From an uncultured bacterium (GTDB lineage Bacteria; Acidobacteriota; Aminicenantia; Aminicenantales; CALLJL01), in the NCBI GenBank assembly GCA_938092135.1, contig CALLJL010000002.1, positions 124,001-188,000 on the forward strand: a stretch of 64,000 bases of DNA, read 5' to 3'. Of this stretch, positions 14,642 to 24,708 are shown piece after piece (the first letter of the stretch is position 1; each line of letters begins with the position of its first letter). The notes under the pieces are model-generated. The model saw nothing but the letters and a program-made list of their open reading frames with translations, was not told the origin of the DNA and searched no databases. Position numbers and translations under genes: made by a program.

Positions 14642-16468
14642 ATGGCTGTAGAAAAAGAAAAACTTTATCGAATTCACCTAATGGTCTGCGCTGGCACGGC
14701 CTGCGTATCCAATCGGGCCTTTGAAATAAAGGAGGCTCTGGAAAAGGAAATAAAACGCCAGGGCCTTGAAAATGAGGTTAAAGTAGTCACCACTGGCTGT
14801 AATGGCTTTTGTGAAAGAGGGCCCCTAATGGTCGTTCAGCCAGGCAATATCTTTTATCAAATGCTGACGGTGAAAGAAATTCCTTATTTAGTGGAGGAGC
14901 ATTTTTTAAAAGGCCGGCCTGTCAAGAAGTTAATGTACCAGCCACCGGAAGAAAAAACGCCGATTCCAGTTCTTAGTGAAATCCAGTTCTTTAAAAAACA
15001 GGTCTTGGTAGCCCTTCGTAACCGCGGTTTAATCGATCCTGAAAAAATTGAGGATTACATTGCTCAGGATGGCTACAAATCGCTGGTTAAAGCTCTTACC
15101 CAGATGACCCCAGAAGAAATAATCCATGAAGTAACTATCTCTGGCCTTCGAGGTCGCGGCGGAGCAGGTTTCCCTACGGGATTAAAATGGCAATTGGTTC
15201 GCAATGCGCCCTCACCTGATGGAGAAAAATATATTGTTTGCAATGGTGACGAGGGCGACCCTGGCGCCTACATGGATCGCAGTATCCTGGAAGCTGATCC
15301 CCACACGGTAATTGAAGGTATGTTAATCGGCGCCAAAGCCATCGGGGCAACTAAAGGATTTATTTATGTAAGGAATGAATATCCTTTGGCCGTTAAAAGA
15401 ATTCTCATTGCCATTGACCAGGCCAGGGATTATGGTCTTTTGGGCCATGACATTTTAGGAACTGGCTTTAACTTTGATATAAGAGTGGTCCGAGGCGCCG
15501 GAGCTTTCGTTTGCGGGGAGGAAACAGCCCTTATAGCCTCCATTGAAGGCCGTTTAGGGGAACCAAGGCCAAGGCCTCCCTATCCCGCCGAAAAAGGCCT
15601 TTGGGGTAAGCCGACTTGTATTAACAACGTAGAAACCTGGGCCAATATTCCTGTAATTATTGATCGCGGCGGAAAGTGGTTTGCTTCTATAGGTACACCT
15701 ACTAGTAAAGGTACGAAGGTCTTTTCTCTTGTTGGGAAAATTAACAATACCGGCTTAGTTGAAGTCCCCATGGGCATTACCTTAAGGGAAATTATTTATG
15801 ACATCGGTGGGGGTATTCCTGGAGGCAAAAAATTTAAGGCTGTCCAAACCGGCGGTCCCTCTGGAGGATGTATACCTGCGGAAAAAATTGACTTGCCCAT
15901 TGATTATGAGAGCCTCACTGAAGCTGGTAGCATGATGGGTTCTGGCGGCATGGTCGTTATGGACGAGGATACCTGCATGGTTGATGTAGCTCGCTACTTC
16001 CTTTCCTTCACCCAAGATGAAAGTTGTGGCAAATGCACTCCCTGCCGAGAAGGAACAAAGGCCATGCTTGATATTTTGACCCGCATAACAGAGGGAAAAG
16101 GAACAGAAGAAGATTTGAGTCTGCTTGAAGAATTAGCTTACACCGTTAAAGAAACATCCCTTTGCGGCCTGGGAAAAACAGCGCCTAATCCAGTTTTGAC
16201 CACGCTTCGTTATTTTCGAGACGAGTACATTACTCACATAAGAGATAAAAAATGCCCCGCCCATGTCTGCCGACAGCTAAATGTTTACACTATTGATCCT
16301 CAAATTTGCCTCGAAAAAGGTCATGGCTGCGATGTCTGTCGTCGCAATTGCGCCTCTGAGGCTATTATCGGAGCCAAGGGCGAGGCTCATAAAATTGACC
16401 AATCCAAATGTATAAAATGCGGCGTCTGCTATGAAGTCTGCAATTTTGGCGCCGTAAAAGTTGATTGA
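14642..16468 (+). CDS. nuoF: NuoF/HydB-like NADH dehydrogenase subunit, copy 1
   Basis: NAD(H)- and FMN-binding flavoprotein of 608 residues. In order: an N-terminal thioredoxin-like [2Fe-2S] domain with CAGTAC and TGCNGFC, then the NADH-binding loop GLRGRGGAGFPTGLKW. FMN-binding CNGDEGDPGAYMDRS comes next, then the [4Fe-4S] motif ESCGKCTPCREG, and finally two C-terminal ferredoxin motifs (CDVCRRNC, CIKCGVCYEVC). This is the HydB layout seen in bifurcating hydrogenases. It should exchange hydride with NAD(P)+ and pass electrons to the NuoG/HdrA-C fusion encoded 12 bp downstream. Confidence 0.92.
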   Translation: MAVEKEKLYRIHLMVCAGTACVSNRAFEIKEALEKEIKRQGLENEVKVVTTGCNGFCERGPLMVVQPGNIFYQMLTVKEIPYLVEEHFLKGRPVKKLMYQPPEEKTPIPVLSEIQFFKKQVLVALRNRGLIDPEKIEDYIAQDGYKSLVKALTQMTPEEIIHEVTISGLRGRGGAGFPTGLKWQLVRNAPSPDGEKYIVCNGDEGDPGAYMDRSILEADPHTVIEGMLIGAKAIGATKGFIYVRNEYPLAVKRILIAIDQARDYGLLGHDILGTGFNFDIRVVRGAGAFVCGEETALIASIEGRLGEPRPRPPYPAEKGLWGKPTCINNVETWANIPVIIDRGGKWFASIGTPTSKGTKVFSLVGKINNTGLVEVPMGITLREIIYDIGGGIPGGKKFKAVQTGGPSGGCIPAEKIDLPIDYESLTEAGSMMGSGGMVVMDEDTCMVDVARYFLSFTQDESCGKCTPCREGTKAMLDILTRITEGKGTEEDLSLLEELAYTVKETSLCGLGKTAPNPVLTTLRYFRDEYITHIRDKKCPAHVCRQLNVYTIDPQICLEKGHGCDVCRRNCASEAIIGAKGEAHKIDQSKCIKCGVCYEVCNFGAVKVD

Positions 16469-16480
16469 GGAGGTTAAAAG

Positions 16481-18238
16481 ATGATTACCGTAACCATCGA
16501 TGGTAAAAAAATTCAAGTAGAAGAAGGGACAACTATTTTAAAGGCTTCGGAAAAGCTGGATATAAAAATTCCCACTCTTTGCTATCACCCCCTAATTGAG
16601 CCCTATGCTGCTTGTCGAGTTTGCCTAGTTGAAGTCAACTTAAAGGGAAAAACAGAACTCATGACTTCCTGCAATACCAAGGTTCAAGAAGGCATGGAAA
16701 TTCAGACAGCCTCTCCCCGCGCTCTCCAAAGTCGTCGTCTTAATGTCGAAATGCTTTTGGCTCGAGCGCCGGCCGCTGAACCTGTACAGCGATTGGCCAG
16801 GGATTTGGGAATTGAAAAACCCCGATTTCCCATTAAGGACCCCACTGAAAAATGCATTCTCTGTGGACTCTGTGTTCGCGCCTGTGAACAGGTTGTTGGT
16901 GCTTGCGCTATCAGTTTTATTGATCGTGGTATCGAGCGTAAGGTTATGCCTCCCTTTGGCGAGCCCTCAGAAGCCTGTATTGGCTGTACTGCCTGCGCCC
17001 ACTTCTGTCCTACAGGGGCCATATCTTATGAAGACAAATATGGCCGAAAGGTCATTCACGAAGAGCTTTATTTAGGTCCTTCGACCGCCATTCGCGTCCC
17101 CATTCGACAGGCTGTGCCTATGGTTCCTTTTATTGATGAAAAGGCCTGTATCCATTTTAAAACAGGGAACTGTCAGCTTTGCGCCAAAGTCTGTGAGCGT
17201 CAGGCCATCAATCATGAAATGGAAGATGAAATTGTGGAAATTGAGGTGGGTTCAATCATTATGGCCACAGGCTTTAAACCCTTTGATGCCCGCCGAATCC
17301 CTGCTTATGGTTATGGCCGATTGCCTAATGTTATTACTGCTCTTGAATTTGAGCATTTGGTCAATGCCTCCGGACCCACCGGTGGCAAAATTCTTATGAC
17401 CAATGGCCAAGAACCAAAGTCAGTGGGCATTGTCCATTGCGTGGGCTCAAGAGATGAACATTATAATGAATATTGCTCCCGGATTTGCTGTATGTATTCC
17501 CTTAAATTTGCCCATCTAATTAAGGAAAAAACTGAAGCTGACATTTACGATTTTTATATTGATATGCGCTGCTTTGGCAAGGGCTACGAAGAATTCTATC
17601 ATCGTCTTCTTGAGGAAGGCACCAAATTCATTCGGGGAAGAGTCGCCGAAATAACTGACCTGGCTTTAACCAAAGAAGAGGAAGGCAAATTGATTATTCG
17701 AGTTGAAGATACTTTGCTCGGAGTGGTTAGAAGAGTACCGGTCGATATGGTTATTTTGGCCACAGGAATTGAACCAAGTGTGGATCACAATCAAATAGCT
17801 AAAATTTTCAATATCTCCTGCAGTCAAGATATGTTTTTCTTAGAAAGACATCCCAAGTTGGCACCTGTTTCTTCTTTCTCTGACGGCATTTTCTTAGCTG
17901 GTTGCTGCCAGGGTCCTAAAGATATTCCCGATACGGTTGCTCAGGCCGGCGCAGCTGCGGCGGAAGCTCTGGCTCTGGCTGATAAAGGGGTCTTTGCTCT
18001 TGAACCTGTTACGGCCGAAATCAATGAAGAGCTATGCTCTGGTTGTCAAATCTGCGTGGGTCTTTGCCCCTTTAATGCTATTACCTATGATCGCGAAAAA
18101 GATATTTCTATCGTCAACGACGCTCTCTGCAAAGGCTGTGGTACCTGTGTGGCCGCTTGTCCCTCCGGTGCGGCTCAACAGCGTCACTTCCGTGACAAGC
18201 AGATTATGGCTGAAATCGAAGGGATATTACTTCTTTAA
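16481..18238 (+). CDS. NuoG-like ferredoxin module fused to the C-terminal half of HdrA, copy 1
   Basis: A 585-residue fusion. Residues 1-70 are a plant-type [2Fe-2S] domain (Cys34, 45, 48, 64) as at the N-terminus of NuoG and HydA. Two [4Fe-4S] motifs follow (CILCGLCVRAC 125-135, CIGCTACAHFC 166-176). The His/Cys cluster site of NuoG is absent: the region reads LLLARAPAAEPVQRL. From about residue 200 it is the HdrA C-half: the second cluster of the ferredoxin insertion (Cys223, 231, 234, 238), the second FAD-fold part with IIMATGF, HCVGSRD and YCSRICCMYS, and the C-terminal ferredoxin (CSGCQICVGLC, CKGCGTCVAAC). It should pair with HdrA-N (9108-9959) and with NuoF. Confidence 0.9.
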   Translation: MITVTIDGKKIQVEEGTTILKASEKLDIKIPTLCYHPLIEPYAACRVCLVEVNLKGKTELMTSCNTKVQEGMEIQTASPRALQSRRLNVEMLLARAPAAEPVQRLARDLGIEKPRFPIKDPTEKCILCGLCVRACEQVVGACAISFIDRGIERKVMPPFGEPSEACIGCTACAHFCPTGAISYEDKYGRKVIHEELYLGPSTAIRVPIRQAVPMVPFIDEKACIHFKTGNCQLCAKVCERQAINHEMEDEIVEIEVGSIIMATGFKPFDARRIPAYGYGRLPNVITALEFEHLVNASGPTGGKILMTNGQEPKSVGIVHCVGSRDEHYNEYCSRICCMYSLKFAHLIKEKTEADIYDFYIDMRCFGKGYEEFYHRLLEEGTKFIRGRVAEITDLALTKEEEGKLIIRVEDTLLGVVRRVPVDMVILATGIEPSVDHNQIAKIFNISCSQDMFFLERHPKLAPVSSFSDGIFLAGCCQGPKDIPDTVAQAGAAAAEALALADKGVFALEPVTAEINEELCSGCQICVGLCPFNAITYDREKDISIVNDALCKGCGTCVAACPSGAAQQRHFRDKQIMAEIEGILLL

Positions 18239-18255
18239 TTTAAATGAAGAAAAAA

Positions 18256-18285
18256 TGGAAATTAAAAACTATAATCGTGTATAAT
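18256..18285 (+). promoter_or_regulatory. Candidate promoter upstream of mvhDGA
   Basis: TGGAAA (18256-18261), 18 bp, TATAAT (18280-18285). The -10 is perfect and the -35 matches four of six bases. The 99-bp gap before mvhD is the first real gap in cluster 1, so the hydrogenase genes may also be transcribed separately. Confidence 0.45.
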
Positions 18286-18337
18286 TTAACGTTTATAAAA
18301 AAATAATTTTAAGGCATTGTCTTAAGAGGAGGCACTG

Positions 18338-18778
18338 ATGAGTAATGGATCTTTTGAGCCCCGCTTAGTGGGGTTTCTCTGTAATTGGTGCTCTTATACC
18401 GGGGCCGACCTGGCCGGTACAGCCCGAATGGTCTATGCTCCCAATATCCGAATTATTCGGGTTATGTGCAGTGGCCGGGTTGATTCTCAGTTTGTTCTCA
18501 AGGCCTTTCGCGAAGGGGCTGACGGCGTGCTCATTTCTGGTTGCCATCCCGGAGATTGTCACTATCAGGAAGGGAATTATAAAGCTTTAAGACGTTATAA
18601 GCTCCTTGTGCGGATGCTGGAACAGCTGGGAATTGAAAAAGAAAGGTGTCGGTTGGCTTGGGTTTCGGCCTCGGAAGGAGCTCGTTTTCAGCAGATTGTC
18701 AATGAGTTTACTGATCAAATACGGCGTTTAGGTCCTCTTAATTTTAGATTTGATGGAGGCTCCCATGAGCAAGCCTAA
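18338..18778 (+). CDS. mvhD: MvhD-type hydrogenase delta subunit [2Fe-2S]
   Basis: Electron bridge between a group-3c [NiFe] hydrogenase and HdrA. The 146-residue protein has the MvhD signature: [12 protein letters not shown] near the N-terminus, then [10 protein letters not shown] and [10 protein letters not shown], which give the conserved cysteines. AGGAGG is placed correctly ahead of ATG 18338. Its end overlaps the small-subunit gene by 14 bp. In methanogens MvhD docks on HdrA, so its presence ties the [NiFe] enzyme to the split HdrA encoded upstream. Confidence 0.92.
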   Translation: MSNGSFEPRLVGFLCNWCSYTGADLAGTARMVYAPNIRIIRVMCSGRVDSQFVLKAFREGADGVLISGCHPGDCHYQEGNYKALRRYKLLVRMLEQLGIEKERCRLAWVSASEGARFQQIVNEFTDQIRRLGPLNFRFDGGSHEQA

Positions 18779-19739
18779 GGTTGCTTTCTATTGGTGTGCA
18801 TCCTGCGGTGGCTGCGAGGAAGCCGTGGTTGATTTGGCTGAAAACATCCTTAAGGTCGTTGAGGCCGTGGATATTGTTTTCTGGCCTGTAGCCTTAGATT
18901 TTAAGAAAAAAGACGTAGAGGCCATGCCTGATAAATCAATTGCCGTCAGTTTTATCAATGGCTCGGTTAGGCTTTCTGAGCAGGAGGAGATGGTTCATTT
19001 GTTGCGCCGCAAATCCCAGCTCGTGGTCGCTTTCGGTAGCTGCGCTCATTTAGGTGGTGTTCCCGGCCTAGCCAATTTCTGGAATAAGGAAACTATCTTC
19101 CGCCGGGCCTATTTCACAACTCCTTCGACTGTCAACCCCGATGGAGTTGTTCCTCAAGAAAAGGTGGTGATTGAGGGTAAAGAGCTGACTTTACCAGCCT
19201 TCTATGACACGGTGCGGGCTCTCGATCAGGTAATTGAGGTTGATTATTATCTACCTGGCTGTGCACCACCACCCAAGTTGGTAATGGATGCTGTCTTAGC
19301 TATTCTTGAAGGTAAGTTGCCGCCTAAGGGTTCGGTCCTTTCTCCCAATAAATCCCTCTGTGATGATTGTGATCGTAACAAGACTAAGCCTGAAAAGCTA
19401 ACGATTAAGGAATTCAAAAGGCCTTGGCAAGTCATGCTTGATCCTGAGAAATGCTTTTTGGCTCAGGGAATTATCTGTATGGGACCGGCTACTAGAACGG
19501 GCTGTGAGGAAAGATGCATAAAGGCCAATATGCCCTGCCGGGGTTGCTTCGGGCCAACTGACCAGGTTTATGATCAGGGAGCTAAATTTCTCTCAGCCTT
19601 GGCTTCCCTTATCGATGCCAAAGATGAAAAAGAAATAGAAAAAATCGTTCAGACGATAGATGATCCGGCCGGGACTTTCTATCGCTTTAGCCTGCCCAAA
19701 TCAATTCTTGGCCGGAGAAAAATGGAGGCAATAAAATGA
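18765..19739 (+). CDS. mvhG: [NiFe] hydrogenase small subunit, group 3c-like
   Basis: Small subunit carrying iron-sulfur clusters from the active site to MvhD. The proximal cluster motif [10 protein letters not shown] is at the N-terminus, with FGSCAHLGG and YLPGCAPPP further on. A cysteine-rich C-terminal region follows ([30 protein letters not shown]). The start at ATG 18765 is preferred over ATG 18750 because GGAGG lies eight bases ahead; that gives 324 residues. No Tat signal is present, so the enzyme is cytoplasmic. The stop overlaps the large-subunit ATG by 4 bp. Confidence 0.92.
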   Translation: MSKPKVAFYWCASCGGCEEAVVDLAENILKVVEAVDIVFWPVALDFKKKDVEAMPDKSIAVSFINGSVRLSEQEEMVHLLRRKSQLVVAFGSCAHLGGVPGLANFWNKETIFRRAYFTTPSTVNPDGVVPQEKVVIEGKELTLPAFYDTVRALDQVIEVDYYLPGCAPPPKLVMDAVLAILEGKLPPKGSVLSPNKSLCDDCDRNKTKPEKLTIKEFKRPWQVMLDPEKCFLAQGIICMGPATRTGCEERCIKANMPCRGCFGPTDQVYDQGAKFLSALASLIDAKDEKEIEKIVQTIDDPAGTFYRFSLPKSILGRRKMEAIK

Positions 19740-21199
19740 GTCAAAGAATAACTATTGATCCTATAACTCGATTAGAAGGTCATGGCAAAATTGAAATTTT
19801 TTTAAATGAGGCCGGTGATGTTGAAAGAGCCTTCCTTCAAGTTCCGGAATTAAGGGGTTTCGAACAGTTTGCCATTGGCCGGCCTGTCGAAGAAATGCCC
19901 AGGATTACTCCCCGCATCTGTGGTGTCTGTCCAACCGCCCATCATATGGCCTCAACCAAATGTGTTGATGCTGTCTTTCACGTTGAACCTACCCCCACTG
20001 CCCGAAAAATTAGAGAATTGATTTACAATGCTTTCATGATGGAAGACCATACCCTGCACTTCTTTTTCCTGGGGGGTCCTGATTTTGTCGTCGGCCCACA
20101 GGCTCCGGCGGCTGAAAGAAACATTTTGGGTGTAATTGGCAAGGTGGGACTTGAAATTGGCGGCCAGGTAATAAAAATCCGGCGGGAAGTCAGAGATATA
20201 ATTAATTATCTCGGCGGCAAGGTCATCCACCCTGTATGTGGCCTGCCCGGAGGAGTATCTAAAGGTTTAGATGAGGAGCATCGGCAACAATTCCTTGAAG
20301 TAGCTCGCCATGCCGTTGAGTTCGCCAAGTTTGCCCTTAAAATTTTTGAGGATGTTGTTCTCAAGAACAAGGCTTATGTCGATCTGGTATTAAGTGATGC
20401 TTATAAATTAACAACCTATTATATGGGTTTGGTTGATGATAAAAATAAGGTCAACTTTTATGATGGCTGGATTCGAGTAGTTGATCCTGAGGGTAAGGAA
20501 TTCGCTAAGTTTAAGCCAGCCGATTATTTGGATCATATTGCTGAACATGTGGAACCCTGGTCCTATATTAAATTCCCCTATTTAAAAAAATTAGGCTGGC
20601 GCGGCTTCATTGAAGGCAAAGAGACAAGTATTTATCGCGTTGCCCCCCTAGCTCGACTGAATGCCTCTGACGGTATGGCTACGCCTTTAGCTCAGCAGGA
20701 ATATGAAAGAATGTATGAAGTTCTTGGTGGCAAACCGGCTCACAATACCCTGGCTTTTCACTGGGCTCGATTAATTGAAGCCTTGCAGGCGGCCGAAGCC
20801 ATGGTGGCTTTACTTGAAGATAAAGATATTACCAGCCCTGATATTCGCCGCATCCCCACGGAAACTCCAACCGAGGGAGTTGGCGTGGTTGAAGCCCCGA
20901 GGGGAACATTGATTCATCATTACAAGACAGATGAACGCGGCCTAGTAACTGAAGCTAACCTGATTGTGGCGACCATGAATAATTCGGCAGCTATCGCTAT
21001 GTCCATTGAAAAAGCAGCTAAAGCGTTTATTAAAGGTGGGAAAATTTCCGATGGTCTTCTTAATTTGGCCGAAATGGCTTTTCGTCCTTATGATCCCTGT
21101 CATGCCTGTGGAACTCACGCTCTCCCTGGAGAGATGCCTCTAATAATTAATATTTACGACTACCAGGGCCGGTTAATTGAGCAATTGAAAAGAAACTAA
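19736..21199 (+). CDS. mvhA: [NiFe] hydrogenase large subunit, group 3c-like
   Basis: Catalytic subunit of 487 residues. The four Ni-Fe ligands are in RICGVCPTAHH (Cys62, Cys65) and DPCHACGTH (Cys455, Cys458). The sequence continues 26 residues beyond His461, so it is made as a precursor whose tail should be removed by a maturation protease. In this window the candidates are the free M52 protease (31749) or, in trans, the one fused to the other large subunit. With mvhD and mvhG it forms a cytoplasmic Mvh-type hydrogenase. It closes energy cluster 1. Confidence 0.93.
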   Translation: MSQRITIDPITRLEGHGKIEIFLNEAGDVERAFLQVPELRGFEQFAIGRPVEEMPRITPRICGVCPTAHHMASTKCVDAVFHVEPTPTARKIRELIYNAFMMEDHTLHFFFLGGPDFVVGPQAPAAERNILGVIGKVGLEIGGQVIKIRREVRDIINYLGGKVIHPVCGLPGGVSKGLDEEHRQQFLEVARHAVEFAKFALKIFEDVVLKNKAYVDLVLSDAYKLTTYYMGLVDDKNKVNFYDGWIRVVDPEGKEFAKFKPADYLDHIAEHVEPWSYIKFPYLKKLGWRGFIEGKETSIYRVAPLARLNASDGMATPLAQQEYERMYEVLGGKPAHNTLAFHWARLIEALQAAEAMVALLEDKDITSPDIRRIPTETPTEGVGVVEAPRGTLIHHYKTDERGLVTEANLIVATMNNSAAIAMSIEKAAKAFIKGGKISDGLLNLAEMAFRPYDPCHACGTHALPGEMPLIINIYDYQGRLIEQLKRN

Positions 21200-21334
21200 A
21201 TTTTTCTCTTTGAGCTGATTTTTATTTTAAAATTTAATGGTCTTAAAAGAAAAAAGCTAAATCTCTTTGTTAAAAAAGACTATAGCCTTGAAAAAATTAA
21301 AGTTAAGTAAGGAAGAATTTTTTTTTAAATTTAA

Positions 21335-23341
21335 ATGCGGCAGGTAATTCTTTCTCTGCGGACAAAATTCATTTTAAGCTTTCTGGCCGTTATCATCATT
21401 GGTGGCCTTATTTCCTTAATCATCGGATCCCGTCTTGTGAGAAATACTCTTATTGCCCAGGCTCAACTAAAGGTCAAGCACGATCTTGCCGCGGCTTGGA
21501 TGGTTTTCAATGAAAAACTCAACGATATCCGCCAGATTGTTACCTTAACCGCCTCACGGGAAAGTATTGTTGAAGCTTTGAGGGGAGGCAATTCAAACCT
21601 TCTTTTGCGGTATTTAAACCGGGTTAGAACTGACTTTGGCCTTGATATTCTGACAATGACCGACAGTTCAGGTAAAGTGATTGTCCGTACCCGTAATCCC
21701 CAAGTGGTTGGAGATGACCAATCTCAGGATGAATTAATTAAATTAGCTCTTAAAGGGTCAGTGGTGGCTTACCCTCAGATAATCTCTGGGGAGCAACTGC
21801 TTCTTGAAGGAGCCGATCTAGCTGCCCAAGCCTTCATAGAATTTATTCCGACACTTAGGGCGGCTCCTAGGGCTCAGAATTTTGAATCCAGAGGTCTTGT
21901 TCTTAAAGCAGCTGCCGCTGTTCTGGATGAAAGACATCATCCCGTTGGTGTCCTTTATGGCGCTATTCTCCTTAATCGCAATTATGAAATTGTCGATCGA
22001 ATCAAGGAAATAGTTTTTAAGGGAGAAAAATATAAAGGAAGAGATGTGGGTACGGCCACTATTTTTCTTGACGATCTTAGAATATCTACCAATGTTCGTA
22101 ATGAAAAAGGCGAAAGAGCAATTGGCACTCTTCTTTCGGCCGAAGTTAAAAGGGCTGTTTTAGATGAAGGGAAAGCTTGGATTGATCGAGCCTTTGTCGT
22201 AAACGATTGGTATATCACCGCCTATGAGCCTATAAAAAATGTGGAAGGCCAAATCATTGGCATTCTTTACGTGGGCATGCTAGAAAAACCCTACATTGAT
22301 ACAGCCAATCGCCTCATGCTAACCTTTACGGCCATGGCTTCTCTTTGCGTCCTTTTTCTTTTTATCATACTTTATTTTTCTACGACCCAAATAATTCGAC
22401 CCCTCCAGAAAATGGTTGTGGCCACTCAAGAAATTGCCCGAGGCGATTTATCCCATAAAGTGGAAATAAAAACTCGTGATGAGCTTGGGATCCTGGCAGC
22501 CTCTTTTAATGAGATGATCGAGCAACTACGCCGGGCTAATGAAGAGCTTATCGAATGGGGCCGAACTTTGGAGAAAAAAGTGGAGGAGAGGACAAAAGAA
22601 TTAACTGAAATGCAGGCCAAGCTCCTCCAATCGGAAAAACTAGCTTCCCTAGGGAAATTAGCTGCTGGAGTAGCCCATGAAATTAATAATCCCCTGGGAG
22701 CTATTCTGATTTACAGCCACCTCCTTCTTGAAGAAACCCCCAAGAATACCCCTAGCTATGAAAATTTGAAAAAAATTGTCAAAGAAACGAGCCGCTGCAA
22801 AGACATAGTTAAAAGGCTCCTTGAATTCGCCCGACCCAAGGAACCAGAAATGGTTCCCACCGATATCAATGAAACTGTGGATCGCGCTTTAGGAATATTA
22901 GAAAAACAAGCCCTTTTCCAGAACATTATTATAAAAAAAGAATATGATCAGCTACCCCGTATTATCGCTGATCCCTCTCAACTGCAGCAGGTTTTTATGA
23001 ATATTATAATTAATGCTGCCGAGGCCATGAATGGACAGGGGACTTTGACCATCAAAACTTCCCTTGATCTTGAGCATCAAAAAATAAAAATTGCCTTCAC
23101 CGATACTGGGCATGGCATTCGACCTGAAGATCTGTCTAGGATTTTCGAGCCCTTTTTCACCACCAAAGAAGTGGGCAAAGGGACAGGCCTTGGCCTGGCC
23201 ATAAGCTATAGTATTATTCAAAAGCATCAAGGAACGATAGAAGTTCAAAGCCAGGTAGGCAGGGGATCAACTTTTACTGTTATTCTACCCCTTCGAAGGG
23301 AATCATCTGATGATGGAAAAAACTCAAATTCTAATAATTGA
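21335..23341 (+). CDS. Membrane sensor histidine kinase (Cache-HAMP-HisKA-HATPase)
   Basis: A 668-residue sensor. An N-terminal membrane segment ([20 protein letters not shown]), a periplasmic Cache-like domain of about 280 residues and a second membrane segment near 330-350 are followed by HAMP, a coiled coil, HisKA with [13 protein letters not shown] and HATPase with GTGLGLAIS. The His box resembles NtrB/ZraS kinases. No strong ribosome site lies close to ATG 21335. The NtrC-type regulator gene overlaps its end by 32 bp, so the two form a two-component system. The position between two hydrogenase operons suggests it controls them. The ligand is unknown. Confidence 0.88.
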   Translation: MRQVILSLRTKFILSFLAVIIIGGLISLIIGSRLVRNTLIAQAQLKVKHDLAAAWMVFNEKLNDIRQIVTLTASRESIVEALRGGNSNLLLRYLNRVRTDFGLDILTMTDSSGKVIVRTRNPQVVGDDQSQDELIKLALKGSVVAYPQIISGEQLLLEGADLAAQAFIEFIPTLRAAPRAQNFESRGLVLKAAAAVLDERHHPVGVLYGAILLNRNYEIVDRIKEIVFKGEKYKGRDVGTATIFLDDLRISTNVRNEKGERAIGTLLSAEVKRAVLDEGKAWIDRAFVVNDWYITAYEPIKNVEGQIIGILYVGMLEKPYIDTANRLMLTFTAMASLCVLFLFIILYFSTTQIIRPLQKMVVATQEIARGDLSHKVEIKTRDELGILAASFNEMIEQLRRANEELIEWGRTLEKKVEERTKELTEMQAKLLQSEKLASLGKLAAGVAHEINNPLGAILIYSHLLLEETPKNTPSYENLKKIVKETSRCKDIVKRLLEFARPKEPEMVPTDINETVDRALGILEKQALFQNIIIKKEYDQLPRIIADPSQLQQVFMNIIINAAEAMNGQGTLTIKTSLDLEHQKIKIAFTDTGHGIRPEDLSRIFEPFFTTKEVGKGTGLGLAISYSIIQKHQGTIEVQSQVGRGSTFTVILPLRRESSDDGKNSNSNN

Positions 23342-24677
23342 CGACGAAGAAGCCATTCGCGACGCCATGAGCCAAGTTTTGTCTCGCGAAGGCTATGAAG
23401 TCAAAGAGGCTCGGGAAGCTCAAGAAGGCCTTGAGCTCTTTCAAAGAGAGAATTTTCATCTCGTTTTTCTTGACCTTAAACTACCGGGAATGAAAGGAAT
23501 GGATGTCCTTACCCGAATGAAAGAAGTTAGCCCAGAAACGCCGGTTATTATCATTACTGGTTATAGCTCTATCGAATCAGCGGTTGAGGCGATGAAAAAG
23601 GGAGCTTTTGATTATATGCCCAAACCCTTCACTCCTGAAGAACTCCGGGTTATAACCAAAAGAGCCCTTGAAAATCGTCGCCTTCTTTACGAAAACATTT
23701 ATTTACGGCAAGAACTGGAAACCAAAATTGAGTTTGAGCTGGTTATCGGTCAAAGCCCGGCCATGCAAAAAGTTCTTGATATTGTTCGCCGGGTAGCGCC
23801 AACTGAAAGTACTGTTCTCATTACAGGGGAAAGCGGAACAGGCAAAGAGCTAATTGCTAGGGAAATTCATCGCCATAGTTCTCGCCGTCGAGCACCTTTT
23901 GTCGTCGTTGATTGTGGAGCCTTGGTTGAAACGCTTTTTGAAAGCGAGCTTTTCGGTCATGTCAAGGGGTCCTTCACCGGAGCTTATGAAACTAAACACG
24001 GACGTTTTGAGGTGGCCGATGGCGGCACCATTTTTTTCGATGAAATTTCTAATATCAGTCCAAATATTCAAGCGAAACTACTAAGGGTAATTCAGGAAAG
24101 AGAAATAACTAGGATTGGCAGTAACCGCCCAATTAAAGTTGATGTAAGAATCTTGGCGGCCACGAATGAAAATCTGGCTGACCTTGTTAAAAAGGGAAAA
24201 TTCAGAGAGGATCTTTTCTATCGATTGAACGTTGTTCCCTTGCATTTACCACCTCTAAGAGAAAGAAAAGAAGATATTCCCCTCCTTGCCCAGCATTTCC
24301 TGCAAAAATATAATCGCCGGGCTAAGAAAAACATAAAGGGGATTACGTCAAGGGCCTTGAAATCGCTCATGGAGTATGATTGGCCAGGCAATGTCCGGGA
24401 ACTCGAAAATACGATTGAACGAGCCGTCGTTCTCGCCCGGGGAGATATGATTGATCTTGAGGATCTTATTCCCCATGGAATTTCAGCTCAGCCGTCTTAC
24501 TTTTCACCCTGGATGCCTCCGTTCCGGCCATTGGCTGAAATTGAAAAGGAATATATAAAGGCTGTTTTAAAAGAACACAAAGGAAATAAAAGTACTGCGG
24601 CTAAAATTTTAGGGATCGACCGCAAAACGCTGTGGGCTAAAATAAAAAAATATAAAATTGATCTTGATTCCCTCTAA
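23310..24677 (+). CDS. NtrC-family sigma-54-dependent response regulator
   Basis: A 455-residue activator of sigma-54 RNA polymerase. It has a receiver with phospho-Asp55 (FLDLKLPG), an AAA+ domain with Walker A GESGTGKE, the sigma-54 contact loop as GSFTGA (usual GAFTGA with Ala to Ser, a known variant), Walker B GGTIFFDEI, and a Fis-type helix-turn-helix at the C-terminus (STAAKILGIDRKTLWAKIKK). It overlaps the kinase gene. Sigma-54 promoters with matching upstream dyads lie before the 3b hydrogenase operon and before the cluster 2 Hdr-Nuo operon, its most likely targets. Confidence 0.92.
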   Translation: MMEKTQILIIDDEEAIRDAMSQVLSREGYEVKEAREAQEGLELFQRENFHLVFLDLKLPGMKGMDVLTRMKEVSPETPVIIITGYSSIESAVEAMKKGAFDYMPKPFTPEELRVITKRALENRRLLYENIYLRQELETKIEFELVIGQSPAMQKVLDIVRRVAPTESTVLITGESGTGKELIAREIHRHSSRRRAPFVVVDCGALVETLFESELFGHVKGSFTGAYETKHGRFEVADGGTIFFDEISNISPNIQAKLLRVIQEREITRIGSNRPIKVDVRILAATNENLADLVKKGKFREDLFYRLNVVPLHLPPLRERKEDIPLLAQHFLQKYNRRAKKNIKGITSRALKSLMEYDWPGNVRELENTIERAVVLARGDMIDLEDLIPHGISAQPSYFSPWMPPFRPLAEIEKEYIKAVLKEHKGNKSTAAKILGIDRKTLWAKIKKYKIDLDSL

Positions 24678-24708
24678 GGAGGAGAAAGACCGTCCCTTTT
24701 TTCCCTTG

